DNA of 46,606 nt from an uncultured Eubacterium sp. GTDB taxonomy: Bacteria; Bacillota; Clostridia; Lachnospirales; Lachnospiraceae. The stretch lies in the NCBI GenBank assembly GCA_945939115.1, contig CAMEVC010000019.1:1-46606 (forward strand). Direction: 5' to 3'. Under the pieces are notes generated by a model. The model ran no database searches. It saw nothing but the letters and a program-made list of their open reading frames with translations, and was not told where the DNA came from. Within the stretch, counting starts at the first letter, position 1; each line of letters starts with the position of its first letter. A program made the translations under genes and the position numbers. Of the stretch, positions 33,639-42,612 are shown in pieces.

Positions 33639-34508
33639 GTGAATAACTTTATCAGGGATTATCTTGTTAAATTATATATTCCACGCATAACATGGACGGA
33701 TATTATTGAGATAGTAATAATAGCCTTTGTCATATACAATGTCATGGTATGGATTAAGAATACCAAGGCATGGGTTCTGCTAAAGGGGATTATAATAGTT
33801 ATATTATTTGCTCTTATTGCTTATATACTTAACCTGAAAACAATCCTGTGGATTGCAGGAAAGACTATCAGCGTAGGCATTATTGCTTTGGTAATCATAT
33901 TTCAGCCTGAACTTAGAAGAGCGCTGGAACAGTTGGGACGAAAGAAGCTGTTCTTTGGTCTCTTCAGATTTAATGATGGAAGAGATAAGGGAGAGCGGTT
34001 CAGCAGCAAGACTGCTGAGGAAATAGTCAGAGCGTGCTTTGATATGGGAGCAGCATACACAGGGGCTCTTATTGTTATAGAGCAGGATATGGTACTTGAA
34101 GAGTATGCCAAGACAGGTATAGAAGTTGATGGACTCGTCACAAGCCAGCTTTTAGTTAATATATTTGAACATAATACTCCGCTTCATGACGGTGCTGTTA
34201 TTATAAGAGGAGACAGGGTTGTGTCAGCGACCTGCTATCTGCCGCTCTCGGATAACAACAGTCTTAATAAGGCTTTGGGAACAAGACACAGAGCCGGAGT
34301 TGGAATAAGTGAAGTGACAGACAGTATGACTATTATTGTATCTGAAGAAACCGGAAAGGTATCTGTAGCTGTCGGAGGGGAGCTTATTCATGATATTGAT
34401 GCGGATTCTCTGAGAAATAAACTGGAATATCTTCGCAGGAAAACTATTGATGTGAAGTCATTCAAGATATGGAGAGGAAGGCTGAAGCATGAAGGAAAAG
34501 ATATTTAA
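33639..34508 (+). CDS. cdaA: Diadenylate cyclase CdaA
   Basis: A 289-residue c-di-AMP synthase. GTG 33639 with GGAGG at 33624-33628 is preferred over ATG 33603. Three membrane helices lie in residues 15-85 (EIVIIAFVIYNVMVWI, AWVLLKGIIIVILFALIAYI, GKTISVGIIALVIIF). The DAC domain carries both catalytic signatures: NTPLHDGAVIIRGDR (DGA) and GTRHRAGVGISEVTD (RHR). It condenses two ATP into c-di-AMP, which controls potassium and osmolyte balance and cell-wall homeostasis. Its end overlaps the start of cdaR by 20 nt, so the two are translationally coupled. Confidence 0.95.
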   Translation: MNNFIRDYLVKLYIPRITWTDIIEIVIIAFVIYNVMVWIKNTKAWVLLKGIIIVILFALIAYILNLKTILWIAGKTISVGIIALVIIFQPELRRALEQLGRKKLFFGLFRFNDGRDKGERFSSKTAEEIVRACFDMGAAYTGALIVIEQDMVLEEYAKTGIEVDGLVTSQLLVNIFEHNTPLHDGAVIIRGDRVVSATCYLPLSDNNSLNKALGTRHRAGVGISEVTDSMTIIVSEETGKVSVAVGGELIHDIDADSLRNKLEYLRRKTIDVKSFKIWRGRLKHEGKDI

Positions 34509-35784
34509 GAATCTGAGCTTGAAAATACTGTCAGCCATATTTGCGGTTGTACTATGGACTGTTATAGTTAATGTTTATGACCCGACTACAAGCTACACAT
34601 TTAGCAATGTCCCAGTCCAGCTTATTAATACGGATACTCTTACAGACAAGAATTACAGTTATGAGATTGTGGATGGCGGTAAGATTTCTGTGTATGTGAG
34701 TGGACCAAAGAGTATTGTAACGAATATCAAAGCAAGTGATATTGTTGCTACAGCCGATCTTAGCAAGGTAAGTGCCTTCGCAGATTATGTTGATATTCAT
34801 GTTTCAGTTGTGATGAATGGTCAGGTGATAAGTAATGTTGAGGCGACACCTAAAACATCAGCAGTGCGCCTGAGTATTGAGAACCGTGATACCAAAACAG
34901 TCGGAATTAATACATATATAACCGGCAATGCGGCAGATGGATATGCAGTTGTTAAGGATACTCTTAATCCAACATCAGTTAAGGTTACGGGTCCATCTTC
35001 AATTATTGAATCTATTGATCATGCAGGAATTACATTTGATATAACAGGAGCAACGGATGATGTGACAGGAACAGCGGATATTCATCTGTATGACTCTGAG
35101 GAGAATGAAATAAGCGACCCTGCATTGGAACTTACGCAGACAAGTGTCACCTACAGGGCACAGGTCGTAAAGACGAAGACTGTTAATATTGAAGTGAAGA
35201 CTTCAGGTACGCCGGAGGAAGGATACAGGGTATCCGGTATAGAGCTAAACCAGAGTCAGGTTGTCATATATGGAGATGCCAATGCTTTAAACAGTATTGA
35301 CAAGATTGTAATACCTGCCAGCGCAGTTAATGTAGATGGATTGAGAGAGAATAAGGTGTTTAAGTTCAGCCTTACAGATTATATTGACAAGTCGCTGCAT
35401 ATTATTAATAATTCCAGAGTTGAGGTTACTGTTAAGATAGAAGTCGCTGGCAGTAAGAAGATTAGTCTTAATACTTCTGATATTAAGGTGACAGGACTTG
35501 AGGCGGGAATGAGTTACAGCTTTGAGGACAGAACATTTGATATTGAAATTGAGGGTACTGATGCCGTGCTTGCAGCACTTGATACCTCGAAGATATCATT
35601 AAGTGCCAATTTGTCCTCATATACTTTGCCCGGCAGCAGGCAAGTAGCTGTTTCAGTTGTATTGCCTGAGGGATGTTCTTTGAAGAGCAGTCCTATGGTT
35701 AAAGTTATTTTAAGAAAAGAAAGTGAGACCGGAAGTTCACAGGAGACTACAACAGCAGGTACAACAACTACAATTGAGAGGTGA
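34489..35784 (+). CDS. cdaR: CdaA regulator CdaR (YbbR-domain protein)
   Basis: A 431-residue protein starting inside the cdaA end. Residues 8-28 are one membrane helix (ILSAIFAVVLWTVIVNVYD), a typical YbbR opening. Four YbbR-like repeats follow outside the membrane, each with a 'V.V.GP...V..I' pattern (ISVYVSGPKSIVTNIKASDI, VKVTGPSSIIESI, VVIYGDANALNSID, and a last degenerate one). A Thr-rich tail (ETTTAGTTTTIER) ends it. CdaR binds CdaA and tunes c-di-AMP synthesis in Bacillus and Listeria. In those species glmM follows; here HPr and a larger mutase follow. Confidence 0.93.
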   Translation: MKEKIFKNLSLKILSAIFAVVLWTVIVNVYDPTTSYTFSNVPVQLINTDTLTDKNYSYEIVDGGKISVYVSGPKSIVTNIKASDIVATADLSKVSAFADYVDIHVSVVMNGQVISNVEATPKTSAVRLSIENRDTKTVGINTYITGNAADGYAVVKDTLNPTSVKVTGPSSIIESIDHAGITFDITGATDDVTGTADIHLYDSEENEISDPALELTQTSVTYRAQVVKTKTVNIEVKTSGTPEEGYRVSGIELNQSQVVIYGDANALNSIDKIVIPASAVNVDGLRENKVFKFSLTDYIDKSLHIINNSRVEVTVKIEVAGSKKISLNTSDIKVTGLEAGMSYSFEDRTFDIEIEGTDAVLAALDTSKISLSANLSSYTLPGSRQVAVSVVLPEGCSLKSSPMVKVILRKESETGSSQETTTAGTTTTIER

Positions 35785-35789
35785 TTACA

Positions 35790-36053
35790 ATGGTAAGCGA
35801 GAAAATACTAGTAGGAAGTGCATTGGGAATACATCTTCGTCCGGCGGGAGCGATGTGTGATGCTGCCGTTAAATTTGATTCGCATATAACATTTACATAT
35901 AAGAATAAGGTTGTTAATGCGAAGAGTGTTATATCAATCCTTGCATCAGGTGTAGGATGCGGCGATGAGATTACGCTCATGGCTGAAGGACCGGATGAGG
36001 AAGAGGCGTTGAAAGCGGTATCTGAGAGCTTTAAAGCAGCTTTGCAGGACTAA
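35790..36053 (+). CDS. HPr-family phosphocarrier protein
   Basis: An 87-residue HPr-like protein; ATG 35790 follows GAGGTGATT five bases after the cdaR stop. The active histidine is exactly at position 15 (GIHLRPAG) and a serine stands at position 46 (NAKSVISIL), the two HPr phosphorylation sites used by enzyme I and HPr kinase. It diverges from standard HPr elsewhere (SALGIHLRPAGAMCDAAV instead of GLHARPA), so it may be a Crh-like or second HPr rather than the main PTS carrier. Being locked in the c-di-AMP operon suggests a link between sugar status and c-di-AMP or envelope precursor supply. Confidence 0.85.
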   Translation: MVSEKILVGSALGIHLRPAGAMCDAAVKFDSHITFTYKNKVVNAKSVISILASGVGCGDEITLMAEGPDEEEALKAVSESFKAALQD

Positions 36054-36077
36054 TATAAAAGAAAAGAGGTAAAGAGT

Positions 36078-37805
36078 ATGGGTTATATGGAAACTTACAA
36101 AGCGTGGTGTGAGAATGAATATTTTGATGAAGCTACACGCGCAGAACTGAAATCAATAGCTGGAGATGAGAAGGAAATCGAAGACAGATTCTATAAGGAT
36201 CTTGAGTTCGGAACAGGAGGCCTTAGAGGAGTTATCGGCAATGGTACTAACAGAATGAATATTTACATTGTAAGAAAAGCAACTCAGGGACTCGCTAATT
36301 TCATTATTAAAGAGGGAACACAGGATAAAGGTGTTGCCATCTCTCATGACAACAGACGTATGTCGAGGGAATTTGCACAGGAGGCAGCTCTCTGTCTGGC
36401 AGCTAATGGAATTAAAGTATATATTTTCCCATCTTTAAGACCAACACCAGAGCTTTCTTTTGCAGTAAGACAGCTTCACTGCACAGCAGGTATTATGGTA
36501 ACAGCAAGCCATAATCCACCTGAATACAATGGATATAAGGTTTACTGGGATGACGGATGCCAGATTACAGCACCTAAGGATACACAGATTATCAATGAGG
36601 TTAAGGCTGTTACAGACTTTAATGATGTAAAGACTATTGATGAGGAAGAAGCAAGAGTAAGAGGACTTTACAATATTATCGGTTATGATATGGATGATGC
36701 ATTTATGGATGCATTGAAGAAGCAGAGCCTTAACGGAGATATTATCAAACAGGTTGCTGATGATATTAAGATTGTGTACTCACCATTCAACGGAACAGGA
36801 AACGTACCTGTTAGAAGAATCTTAAAGGAACTTGGATTTAAGAATGTATATGTTGTTCCGGAGCAGGAGAAACCGGATCCTAACTTTACAACACTTGCAT
36901 ATCCTAACCCTGAGGATCCGGCAGCATTCACATATGCATTAAAGCTTGCTAAGGAAGTTGATGCAGATATTGTTCTTGCAACAGACCCTGATGCTGACAG
37001 ATTGGGAATATATGCAAAGGATACTAAGACAGGGGAATACAAGTCATTTACAGGTAATATGTCAGGAATGCTCATTGCTGAGTATCTTCTTTCACAGAGA
37101 AAGGAAAAGGGTCTTCTTCATGACAATGGAGCATTTGTTAAGACAATAGTTTCAACCAATCTTGCTGACCTGATAGCTAAAGAGTACAATTTAAAGCTTG
37201 TAGAGGTTCTTACAGGATTTAAGTATATTGGAGAGCAGATTAAATTCTTTGAGCAGAATAACTCTTATGAATATGAGTTTGGTTTTGAGGAGAGTTATGG
37301 ATGTCTTGTCGGTACTCACGCAAGAGATAAGGATGCCATTGTAGCGGTTATGGCATTATGTGAGGCTGCAGCATATTATAAGTCTAAGGGAATTACGCTG
37401 TGGGATCAGATGCTTAATATATTCGACAAGTATGGATATTTTAAGGAAGGCCAGAAGGCTGTTACAATGAAGGGGGCAGAAGGAGCTGTCCAGATTGCCA
37501 AGATGATGGATGACTTAAGAAACAATCCTCCTAAGAAATTCGGCTCATGGGATGTGGTAGAGTTCAGGGATTATGATAAGGATGAATGCATTGATATAGC
37601 AACAGGTGAAAAGAAGCCGACAGGACTTCCTAAGTCTAATGTCCTTTATTTCGAGCTTACCGATCATGCATGGTGCTGTGCAAGACCATCAGGAACAGAG
37701 CCTAAGATAAAGTTCTATATGGGAGTTAAAGGTTCTAACCTTGAGGATGCAGATAAGAAGCTTGAGGAACTTACTCAGGCAGTATCTGAAGTAATCGGTC
37801 TGTAG
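36078..37805 (+). CDS. Phospho-sugar mutase (phosphoglucomutase/phosphomannomutase)
   Basis: A 575-residue alpha-D-phosphohexomutase of the PgcA size class. GGLRG (about residue 49) starts domain I; the phosphoserine loop is VTASHNPPEYNGYK with Ser near residue 144; the metal loop is DPDADRLG near residue 306; the sugar-specificity loop is GFEESYG; and the phosphate-binding loop is RPSGTEPKIKFY near the C-terminus. It interconverts glucose-1-P and glucose-6-P (or the mannose equivalents) for UDP-glucose and cell-wall sugar synthesis. In other Firmicutes glmM takes the place after cdaR; here a longer mutase is used, 24 nt behind the HPr gene. It ends the operon. Confidence 0.92.
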   Translation: MGYMETYKAWCENEYFDEATRAELKSIAGDEKEIEDRFYKDLEFGTGGLRGVIGNGTNRMNIYIVRKATQGLANFIIKEGTQDKGVAISHDNRRMSREFAQEAALCLAANGIKVYIFPSLRPTPELSFAVRQLHCTAGIMVTASHNPPEYNGYKVYWDDGCQITAPKDTQIINEVKAVTDFNDVKTIDEEEARVRGLYNIIGYDMDDAFMDALKKQSLNGDIIKQVADDIKIVYSPFNGTGNVPVRRILKELGFKNVYVVPEQEKPDPNFTTLAYPNPEDPAAFTYALKLAKEVDADIVLATDPDADRLGIYAKDTKTGEYKSFTGNMSGMLIAEYLLSQRKEKGLLHDNGAFVKTIVSTNLADLIAKEYNLKLVEVLTGFKYIGEQIKFFEQNNSYEYEFGFEESYGCLVGTHARDKDAIVAVMALCEAAAYYKSKGITLWDQMLNIFDKYGYFKEGQKAVTMKGAEGAVQIAKMMDDLRNNPPKKFGSWDVVEFRDYDKDECIDIATGEKKPTGLPKSNVLYFELTDHAWCCARPSGTEPKIKFYMGVKGSNLEDADKKLEELTQAVSEVIGL

Positions 37806-37836
37806 TTCAGATTTTCTTAACAACTAAAACACATTA

Positions 37837-37896
37837 TGAACACATTTCGTTGTTATATTACAGGTATCGACAGTGAGATGTGTTCATTTATTTTAT
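37837..37896 (+). terminator. Terminator of the cda operon
   Basis: TGAACACATTTC (37837-37848) pairs with GAGATGTGTTCA (37875-37886, one G-T pair) over a 26-nt loop and is followed by TTTATTTTAT. Confidence 0.65.
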
Positions 37897-37938
37897 ATCA
37901 ATCTCGTTGTCAGAATACTTTTAAAGGAGAGAGAAGTT

Positions 37939-39336
37939 ATGTATAACGATGATGAAAATGATTTTCAGTACCGCTACAGTGGAAACGACATACCATATAA
38001 TAATGGTATGAGTAATAATGATATGAACGATAATACAATGAACAATAATGGAATAAATAATAATCAGGCATTTTCAGGAACTTCATATCAGTATGTTAAC
38101 CAGAATAATAATACTAAGAAGAAATCTAAAGGATTCTTTAAGAGGGCAGTTTGTTTTGTCCTTGCAGCAGTTCTTTTCGGTGTGATTGCCGGTTCGGTAA
38201 TGTTTGGAGTTAATTATGCAGGTGGAAAGATTGTGGGAAGCAGACAGCCAGATGCTACTAATGTTGATATTCCAACTGTAAGCAGTAATATTGCAAATGT
38301 ATCTATGTCCGGTATAACAGAGGATACAAACCTCTCGTCATCTTCGAGAATGGATGTGGAGGCAGTGGCAGCAGCAGCACTGCCCGCTATGGTAGAGCTT
38401 AACGGAACTACCAAGGTATCTGGTTCTAATTATTTCGGATATGGACAGACATATGAGGCAACTTCGAGCGGAACAGGCATAATTGTCGGAAAGAGCGAAA
38501 CAGAGCTTCTTATTGTAACTAATGCTCATGTTGTCGATAGCATTGATAATCTGAAGTGCGTTTTTTCAGATGGTACTTCAGCAACATGCTCTGTAAAGGG
38601 TTCTAAGTCAGATCAGGATATTGCAGTTGCAGCTGTTTTACTTTCTGATATTTCATCAGATACAGCATCGTCTATAGCGATAGCAGAACTTGTGGATTCT
38701 ACAGATATTAAGGTTGGACAGCAGGTGGTTGCTATTGGAAATGCACTGGGAGAAGGACAGTCTGTAACAACAGGTATAATTAGTGCTAAGGATCGTTCAA
38801 TCACAGTAAATAATGTTACATTTAATGGTCTGATTATGACAGATGCAGCAATTAATTCCGGTAACAGTGGTGGAGCTCTTCTTAATTCAGAAGGAAAGGT
38901 AATTGCAATTAACTTTGCCAAGACAAGCAGCGATGGTGTTGAGGGAATGGCTTATTCAATACCTGTATCCAATGTTAAAGATATTATAGATTCTCTGATG
39001 ACGAAGCAGACTAGAAGTAAAGTATCAGCAGATAAAGCAGCGTATCTTGGTATAGCAGCTGTTGATATAACAAGCAGTTATGCATCATATTATGGATATC
39101 CCGTAGGTATTCTTATCAGAACCGTAGCTGATAATTCAGCAGCAGATAAGGCGGGACTTGAAACATATGACATAATTGTCGGATTCGATGACCAGACAGT
39201 TACGACGATGTCAGGACTTACCAAGATGCTTCAGTATTATGAAGCAGGAGAAAAGGTAACAATAGATTATTATCATATGGAGGGAAGCGAATATGTCCTT
39301 AAGAGTACAGAGGTAACACTTGGCTCTAAGAATTAA
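37939..39336 (+). CDS. HtrA/DegP-like membrane serine protease
   Basis: A 465-residue trypsin-like S1C protease. ATG 37939 follows AAAGGAG at 37923-37929. An Asn/Asp/Met-rich cytoplasmic head (residues 1-50) leads to a membrane helix (about 65-90). The catalytic triad is His197 (VTNAHVVDS), Asp227 (SDQDIAVAAV) and Ser310 (NSGNSGGALLN). A PDZ domain occupies about residues 370-460 (GILIRTVADNSAADKAGLET, DIIVGFDDQTVTTMSGL). It degrades misfolded envelope proteins. The next gene, a ClpX-like unfoldase, begins 31 nt on. Confidence 0.92.
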   Translation: MYNDDENDFQYRYSGNDIPYNNGMSNNDMNDNTMNNNGINNNQAFSGTSYQYVNQNNNTKKKSKGFFKRAVCFVLAAVLFGVIAGSVMFGVNYAGGKIVGSRQPDATNVDIPTVSSNIANVSMSGITEDTNLSSSSRMDVEAVAAAALPAMVELNGTTKVSGSNYFGYGQTYEATSSGTGIIVGKSETELLIVTNAHVVDSIDNLKCVFSDGTSATCSVKGSKSDQDIAVAAVLLSDISSDTASSIAIAELVDSTDIKVGQQVVAIGNALGEGQSVTTGIISAKDRSITVNNVTFNGLIMTDAAINSGNSGGALLNSEGKVIAINFAKTSSDGVEGMAYSIPVSNVKDIIDSLMTKQTRSKVSADKAAYLGIAAVDITSSYASYYGYPVGILIRTVADNSAADKAGLETYDIIVGFDDQTVTTMSGLTKMLQYYEAGEKVTIDYYHMEGSEYVLKSTEVTLGSKN

Positions 39337-39367
39337 TCTTAAGGATTGATATTCGGAAATAATATTT

Positions 39368-40768
39368 ATGGATAATACCAATGAGAATATTAATGAAGAT
39401 AAAGATATCAATAACAATAATAAAGATAACACTGATGAATATGAGAAGATATGTTTTGTGTGCAGAAGACCTGAATCCAGGGCTGGTAAGATGATTGTCA
39501 TGCCCAATAACATCTATGTATGTCAGGATTGTATGCAGAGAACCTTTGATTCAATTAATAGCAGTGGTATCAATTATGATGATATGATGAAGATGTCAAA
39601 CATGCCTGGAATGGGCATGTTTGGCAATTTTGGCGCTATGGATCAGGTTCCGGAAAAGCAGAAAATCAAGAAAAAGAAAGAGGATAAGAAAGAATATCCT
39701 GCATTGGATATGAAGAAGCTTCCTGCGCCACATGAGATTAAGAAAAAGCTTGATGAGTATGTTATTGGACAGGAATATGCCAAGAAGGTGATGTCAGTAG
39801 CGGTGTATAATCACTATAAACGTGTCGCCGCAGATGATAAGGCTATGGAGGGCGTTGAGATTGAGAAATCAAATATGCTTATGATTGGTCCTACAGGAAG
39901 TGGAAAGACATATCTTGTCAAGACACTTGCAAGGATATTGCAGGTACCGCTTGCAATAACTGATGCCACTACACTCACAGAGGCAGGATATATCGGCGAT
40001 GATATAGAATCTGTTGTATCTAAGCTTTTGCTGGCGGCAGATAATGATGTTGAGAAAGCTGAACATGGAATTATATTTATTGATGAGATAGATAAGATTG
40101 CCAAGAAAAAAGAAACAAGAAGCAGAGATGTAAGTGGAGAATCTGTTCAGCAGGGAATGTTAAAGTTGTTGGAAGGCAGTGAGATAGAGGTTCCTGTTGG
40201 GGCAACAAGTAAGAATGCAATGGTGCCACAGGTCACAGTTAACACAAAGGATATACTGTTTATATGTGGAGGCGCATTCCCAGACCTTGAAGAAATTATT
40301 AAAACAAGACTTAATAAATCCTCATCTATGGGTTTTAATGCAGATCTTAAGGACAAATACGACGATGAGAAGAATATTATGTCCTATGTGACGCTTGAGG
40401 ATTTGAGAGAGTACGGTATGATTCCTGAATTCTTAGGAAGACTTCCAATTATTTATTCTCTTGACAGACTGGACGAAGATATGCTGGTGTCTATTCTTAA
40501 GGAACCTAAGAATGCCATATTAAAGCAATATCAGAAGCTGTTAGAGCTGGATGAGGTAAAACTGGAATTTACAGATGATGCTCTCAGGTGTATTGCAAGA
40601 AAGGCAATTAAGAAGGATACAGGTGCAAGAGCGTTAAGGTCTATAATAGAGGATTTTATGCTGGATATTATGTATGAGATTCCTAAGGACAGCAATATCG
40701 GTTCTGTTACAGTGACGGAGGACGTTGTGGAGAAAAAGGGTGCTCCTGTAATAACAATGAGAGCATAA
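39368..40768 (+). CDS. ClpX-like AAA+ unfoldase (variant)
   Basis: A 466-residue ClpX homologue. A charged Asn/Asp-rich head precedes the zinc-binding domain (CFVCRRPES and VCQDCMQR, four Cys). The AAA+ core has Walker A GPTGSGKT at 177-184, pore loop AGYIGDDIES, Walker B FIDEIDKIA near 238, SGESVQQGMLKLLEG and sensor 2 GARALRS. The ClpP-contacting IGF loop reads SSSMGFNAD. The RKH pore motif of standard ClpX is missing: the segment EVPVGATSKNAMVPQ replaces the usual GGRKHP. So it is probably a second ClpX-type protein, not the one next to clpP, with altered substrate choice. The start at 39368 has no clear ribosome binding site, only CGGAA upstream. Confidence 0.85.
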   Translation: MDNTNENINEDKDINNNNKDNTDEYEKICFVCRRPESRAGKMIVMPNNIYVCQDCMQRTFDSINSSGINYDDMMKMSNMPGMGMFGNFGAMDQVPEKQKIKKKKEDKKEYPALDMKKLPAPHEIKKKLDEYVIGQEYAKKVMSVAVYNHYKRVAADDKAMEGVEIEKSNMLMIGPTGSGKTYLVKTLARILQVPLAITDATTLTEAGYIGDDIESVVSKLLLAADNDVEKAEHGIIFIDEIDKIAKKKETRSRDVSGESVQQGMLKLLEGSEIEVPVGATSKNAMVPQVTVNTKDILFICGGAFPDLEEIIKTRLNKSSSMGFNADLKDKYDDEKNIMSYVTLEDLREYGMIPEFLGRLPIIYSLDRLDEDMLVSILKEPKNAILKQYQKLLELDEVKLEFTDDALRCIARKAIKKDTGARALRSIIEDFMLDIMYEIPKDSNIGSVTVTEDVVEKKGAPVITMRA

Positions 40769-40835
40769 ATATTAATATCGTGAATATTTTCTGAATACAT
40801 ATAGCAGGGACTATTATGTTGCAGGGAAATTAATT

Positions 40836-42542
40836 ATGGCATGTGATTTTGATATAACAGCAGATAATATAATGGATTTTATAATCGAGGATACCCCAGT
40901 GGTTAGTGAAGAAATTGCAAGAATTTCCGGAATATGTTCGCAGCGGGTTAATGATCAATGGCTTATAGCTCATGGCCCACTTTCGGAGAATAAGCAGTTA
41001 AACATCAGCTCACTGGGGTATTTTACTATTCCGAAGTTATATGGTCTCATGGAAGAAACGGCAGATATAAGTGCGCTGGATGAGATAGGAGCACTGAGGA
41101 TACTGGATCAGGAGAATCTGGGGGCAAATGGAAAAGATATTATTATAGGGTTTGTAGATACAGGAATTGACTATACTCTTGATGTGTTTAAGGATGACGT
41201 GGGGAACAGCCGTATAGAAGCTATCTGGGATCAGACTGACAAGACAGGCATTGATTCTTATGCTAATTTTGGAAGAGTATACACAAAAGAGCAGATTGAC
41301 AATGCAATACAGGCAGAAAGAAATGGGGAAAATCCTTATTCTATTGTCCTGGAGAGGGATGATAACGGTCATGGAACTATGATGGCATCTATAGCGGCAG
41401 GTTCATTTGTAGACGGATTTATGGGAGTTGCGCCTAAATCAAACCTTCTGGTAGTTAAGCTGAAGGAGACAAAGCAGTATTTAAGGGATTTCTTCCTTGT
41501 AAAGGATGATGTGCCGGCATACGAGGAGAGTGATATCATGCTCGCACTGAGATTTCTTTCAGATTATGCAACCCGGTTAGGACGTCCCCTTGTAATTATA
41601 TTTGGATTGGGGAGTGCAAATGGGTCAAGAACCGGGGCATCACCATTGGGAGAGGTAATGGAGAGTTTTACTAAAAGACCTAATATTTCAGTTGTCACAT
41701 GTATGGGAAATGAGGCAAATAATAAAGGTCATTATCAGGGAACTGTAACATCAGCACTCTATCCCGACATTATGGAAATTAATGTCAGTGACAAAGGAAA
41801 AGGATTTGTGATGGAGATATGGGCTGAAAGCCTTGATATATTATCTGTTTCAATAGAATCACCCTCAGGAGAATATGTACCAAGAATCCCGGCGAGAATG
41901 GGAACAAGTGTGGAGTACACATTTTTATACGAGGGAAGTACTGTGACAGTGGATTATCAGATAACGGAAAAGGTTGCAGGTATGGAGGTTATATTTATAC
42001 GCCTCAAAACACCGGTAGAGGGTACGTGGAAGTTCTCTGTATACAGTTTAACTAATATAAAAGGCACATATAATGCATGGCTTCCACTAAAACATTTTTC
42101 AGACCAGGATATATATTTTCTAAAGTCAGACCCGGATGTAACGCTCACTGTACCGGCGGCAGCCAACAGGGTAATAAGCGTTGGAGCATATAACCATTAT
42201 ACAGGAGCTAATTTCTATGAGAGCGGACGAGGATTTGCTGCAGATGGAAGAGTTAAACCTGACCTTATCGCACCTGGCGTGGGCGTATATGGTATTAAAC
42301 CGGAAGGTCCGGCGAGAGCAACAGGAACAAGTTTCGCAGCGTCGTATACAGGCGGATGTGTTGCACTGCTATATTCTTACCAGATAAATGTAAGAAAAGT
42401 AATGGCGGTCAACCACAACGACATTAAAGCACAGCTTATCAGGGGAGCGGAGCGCTCAGAATTTACAGTTTATCCCAATCCTGTGTCCGGCTATGGAAAA
42501 CTGGATATATATAATACATTTAATATGTTGAGGATATCATAA
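40836..42542 (+). CDS. S8 subtilisin-like protease, Csp type
   Basis: A 568-residue subtilase without a signal peptide. The catalytic residues are Asp108 (FVDTGIDY), His179 (DNGHGTMMASIAAG) and Ser499 (TGTSFAASYTGG). Between about residues 310 and 415 an inserted beta-rich domain (VTVDYQITEKVAGMEVIFIR, EGTWKFSVYSL) matches the jelly-roll insert of clostridial CspA/CspB germination proteases, which mature the cortex lytic enzyme SleC. In Lachnospiraceae related proteins also occur outside a sporulation context. All three active-site residues are present, so it should be active. It lies 67 nt after the ClpX-like gene. Confidence 0.85.
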   Translation: MACDFDITADNIMDFIIEDTPVVSEEIARISGICSQRVNDQWLIAHGPLSENKQLNISSLGYFTIPKLYGLMEETADISALDEIGALRILDQENLGANGKDIIIGFVDTGIDYTLDVFKDDVGNSRIEAIWDQTDKTGIDSYANFGRVYTKEQIDNAIQAERNGENPYSIVLERDDNGHGTMMASIAAGSFVDGFMGVAPKSNLLVVKLKETKQYLRDFFLVKDDVPAYEESDIMLALRFLSDYATRLGRPLVIIFGLGSANGSRTGASPLGEVMESFTKRPNISVVTCMGNEANNKGHYQGTVTSALYPDIMEINVSDKGKGFVMEIWAESLDILSVSIESPSGEYVPRIPARMGTSVEYTFLYEGSTVTVDYQITEKVAGMEVIFIRLKTPVEGTWKFSVYSLTNIKGTYNAWLPLKHFSDQDIYFLKSDPDVTLTVPAAANRVISVGAYNHYTGANFYESGRGFAADGRVKPDLIAPGVGVYGIKPEGPARATGTSFAASYTGGCVALLYSYQINVRKVMAVNHNDIKAQLIRGAERSEFTVYPNPVSGYGKLDIYNTFNMLRIS

Positions 42543-42545
42543 TTG

Positions 42546-42574
42546 TTGAAAACAGCATTTTAATATGTTAAATT
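42546..42574 (+). promoter_or_regulatory. Promoter for the HAD hydrolase gene
   Basis: TTGAAA at 42546-42551 (5 of 6) and TAAATT at 42569-42574 (4 of 6) are separated by 17 nt, 38 nt before ATG 42613. Confidence 0.4.
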
Positions 42575-42612
42575 GGTCATACACATTCTTATGACAGGGA
42601 GATAATATACAC

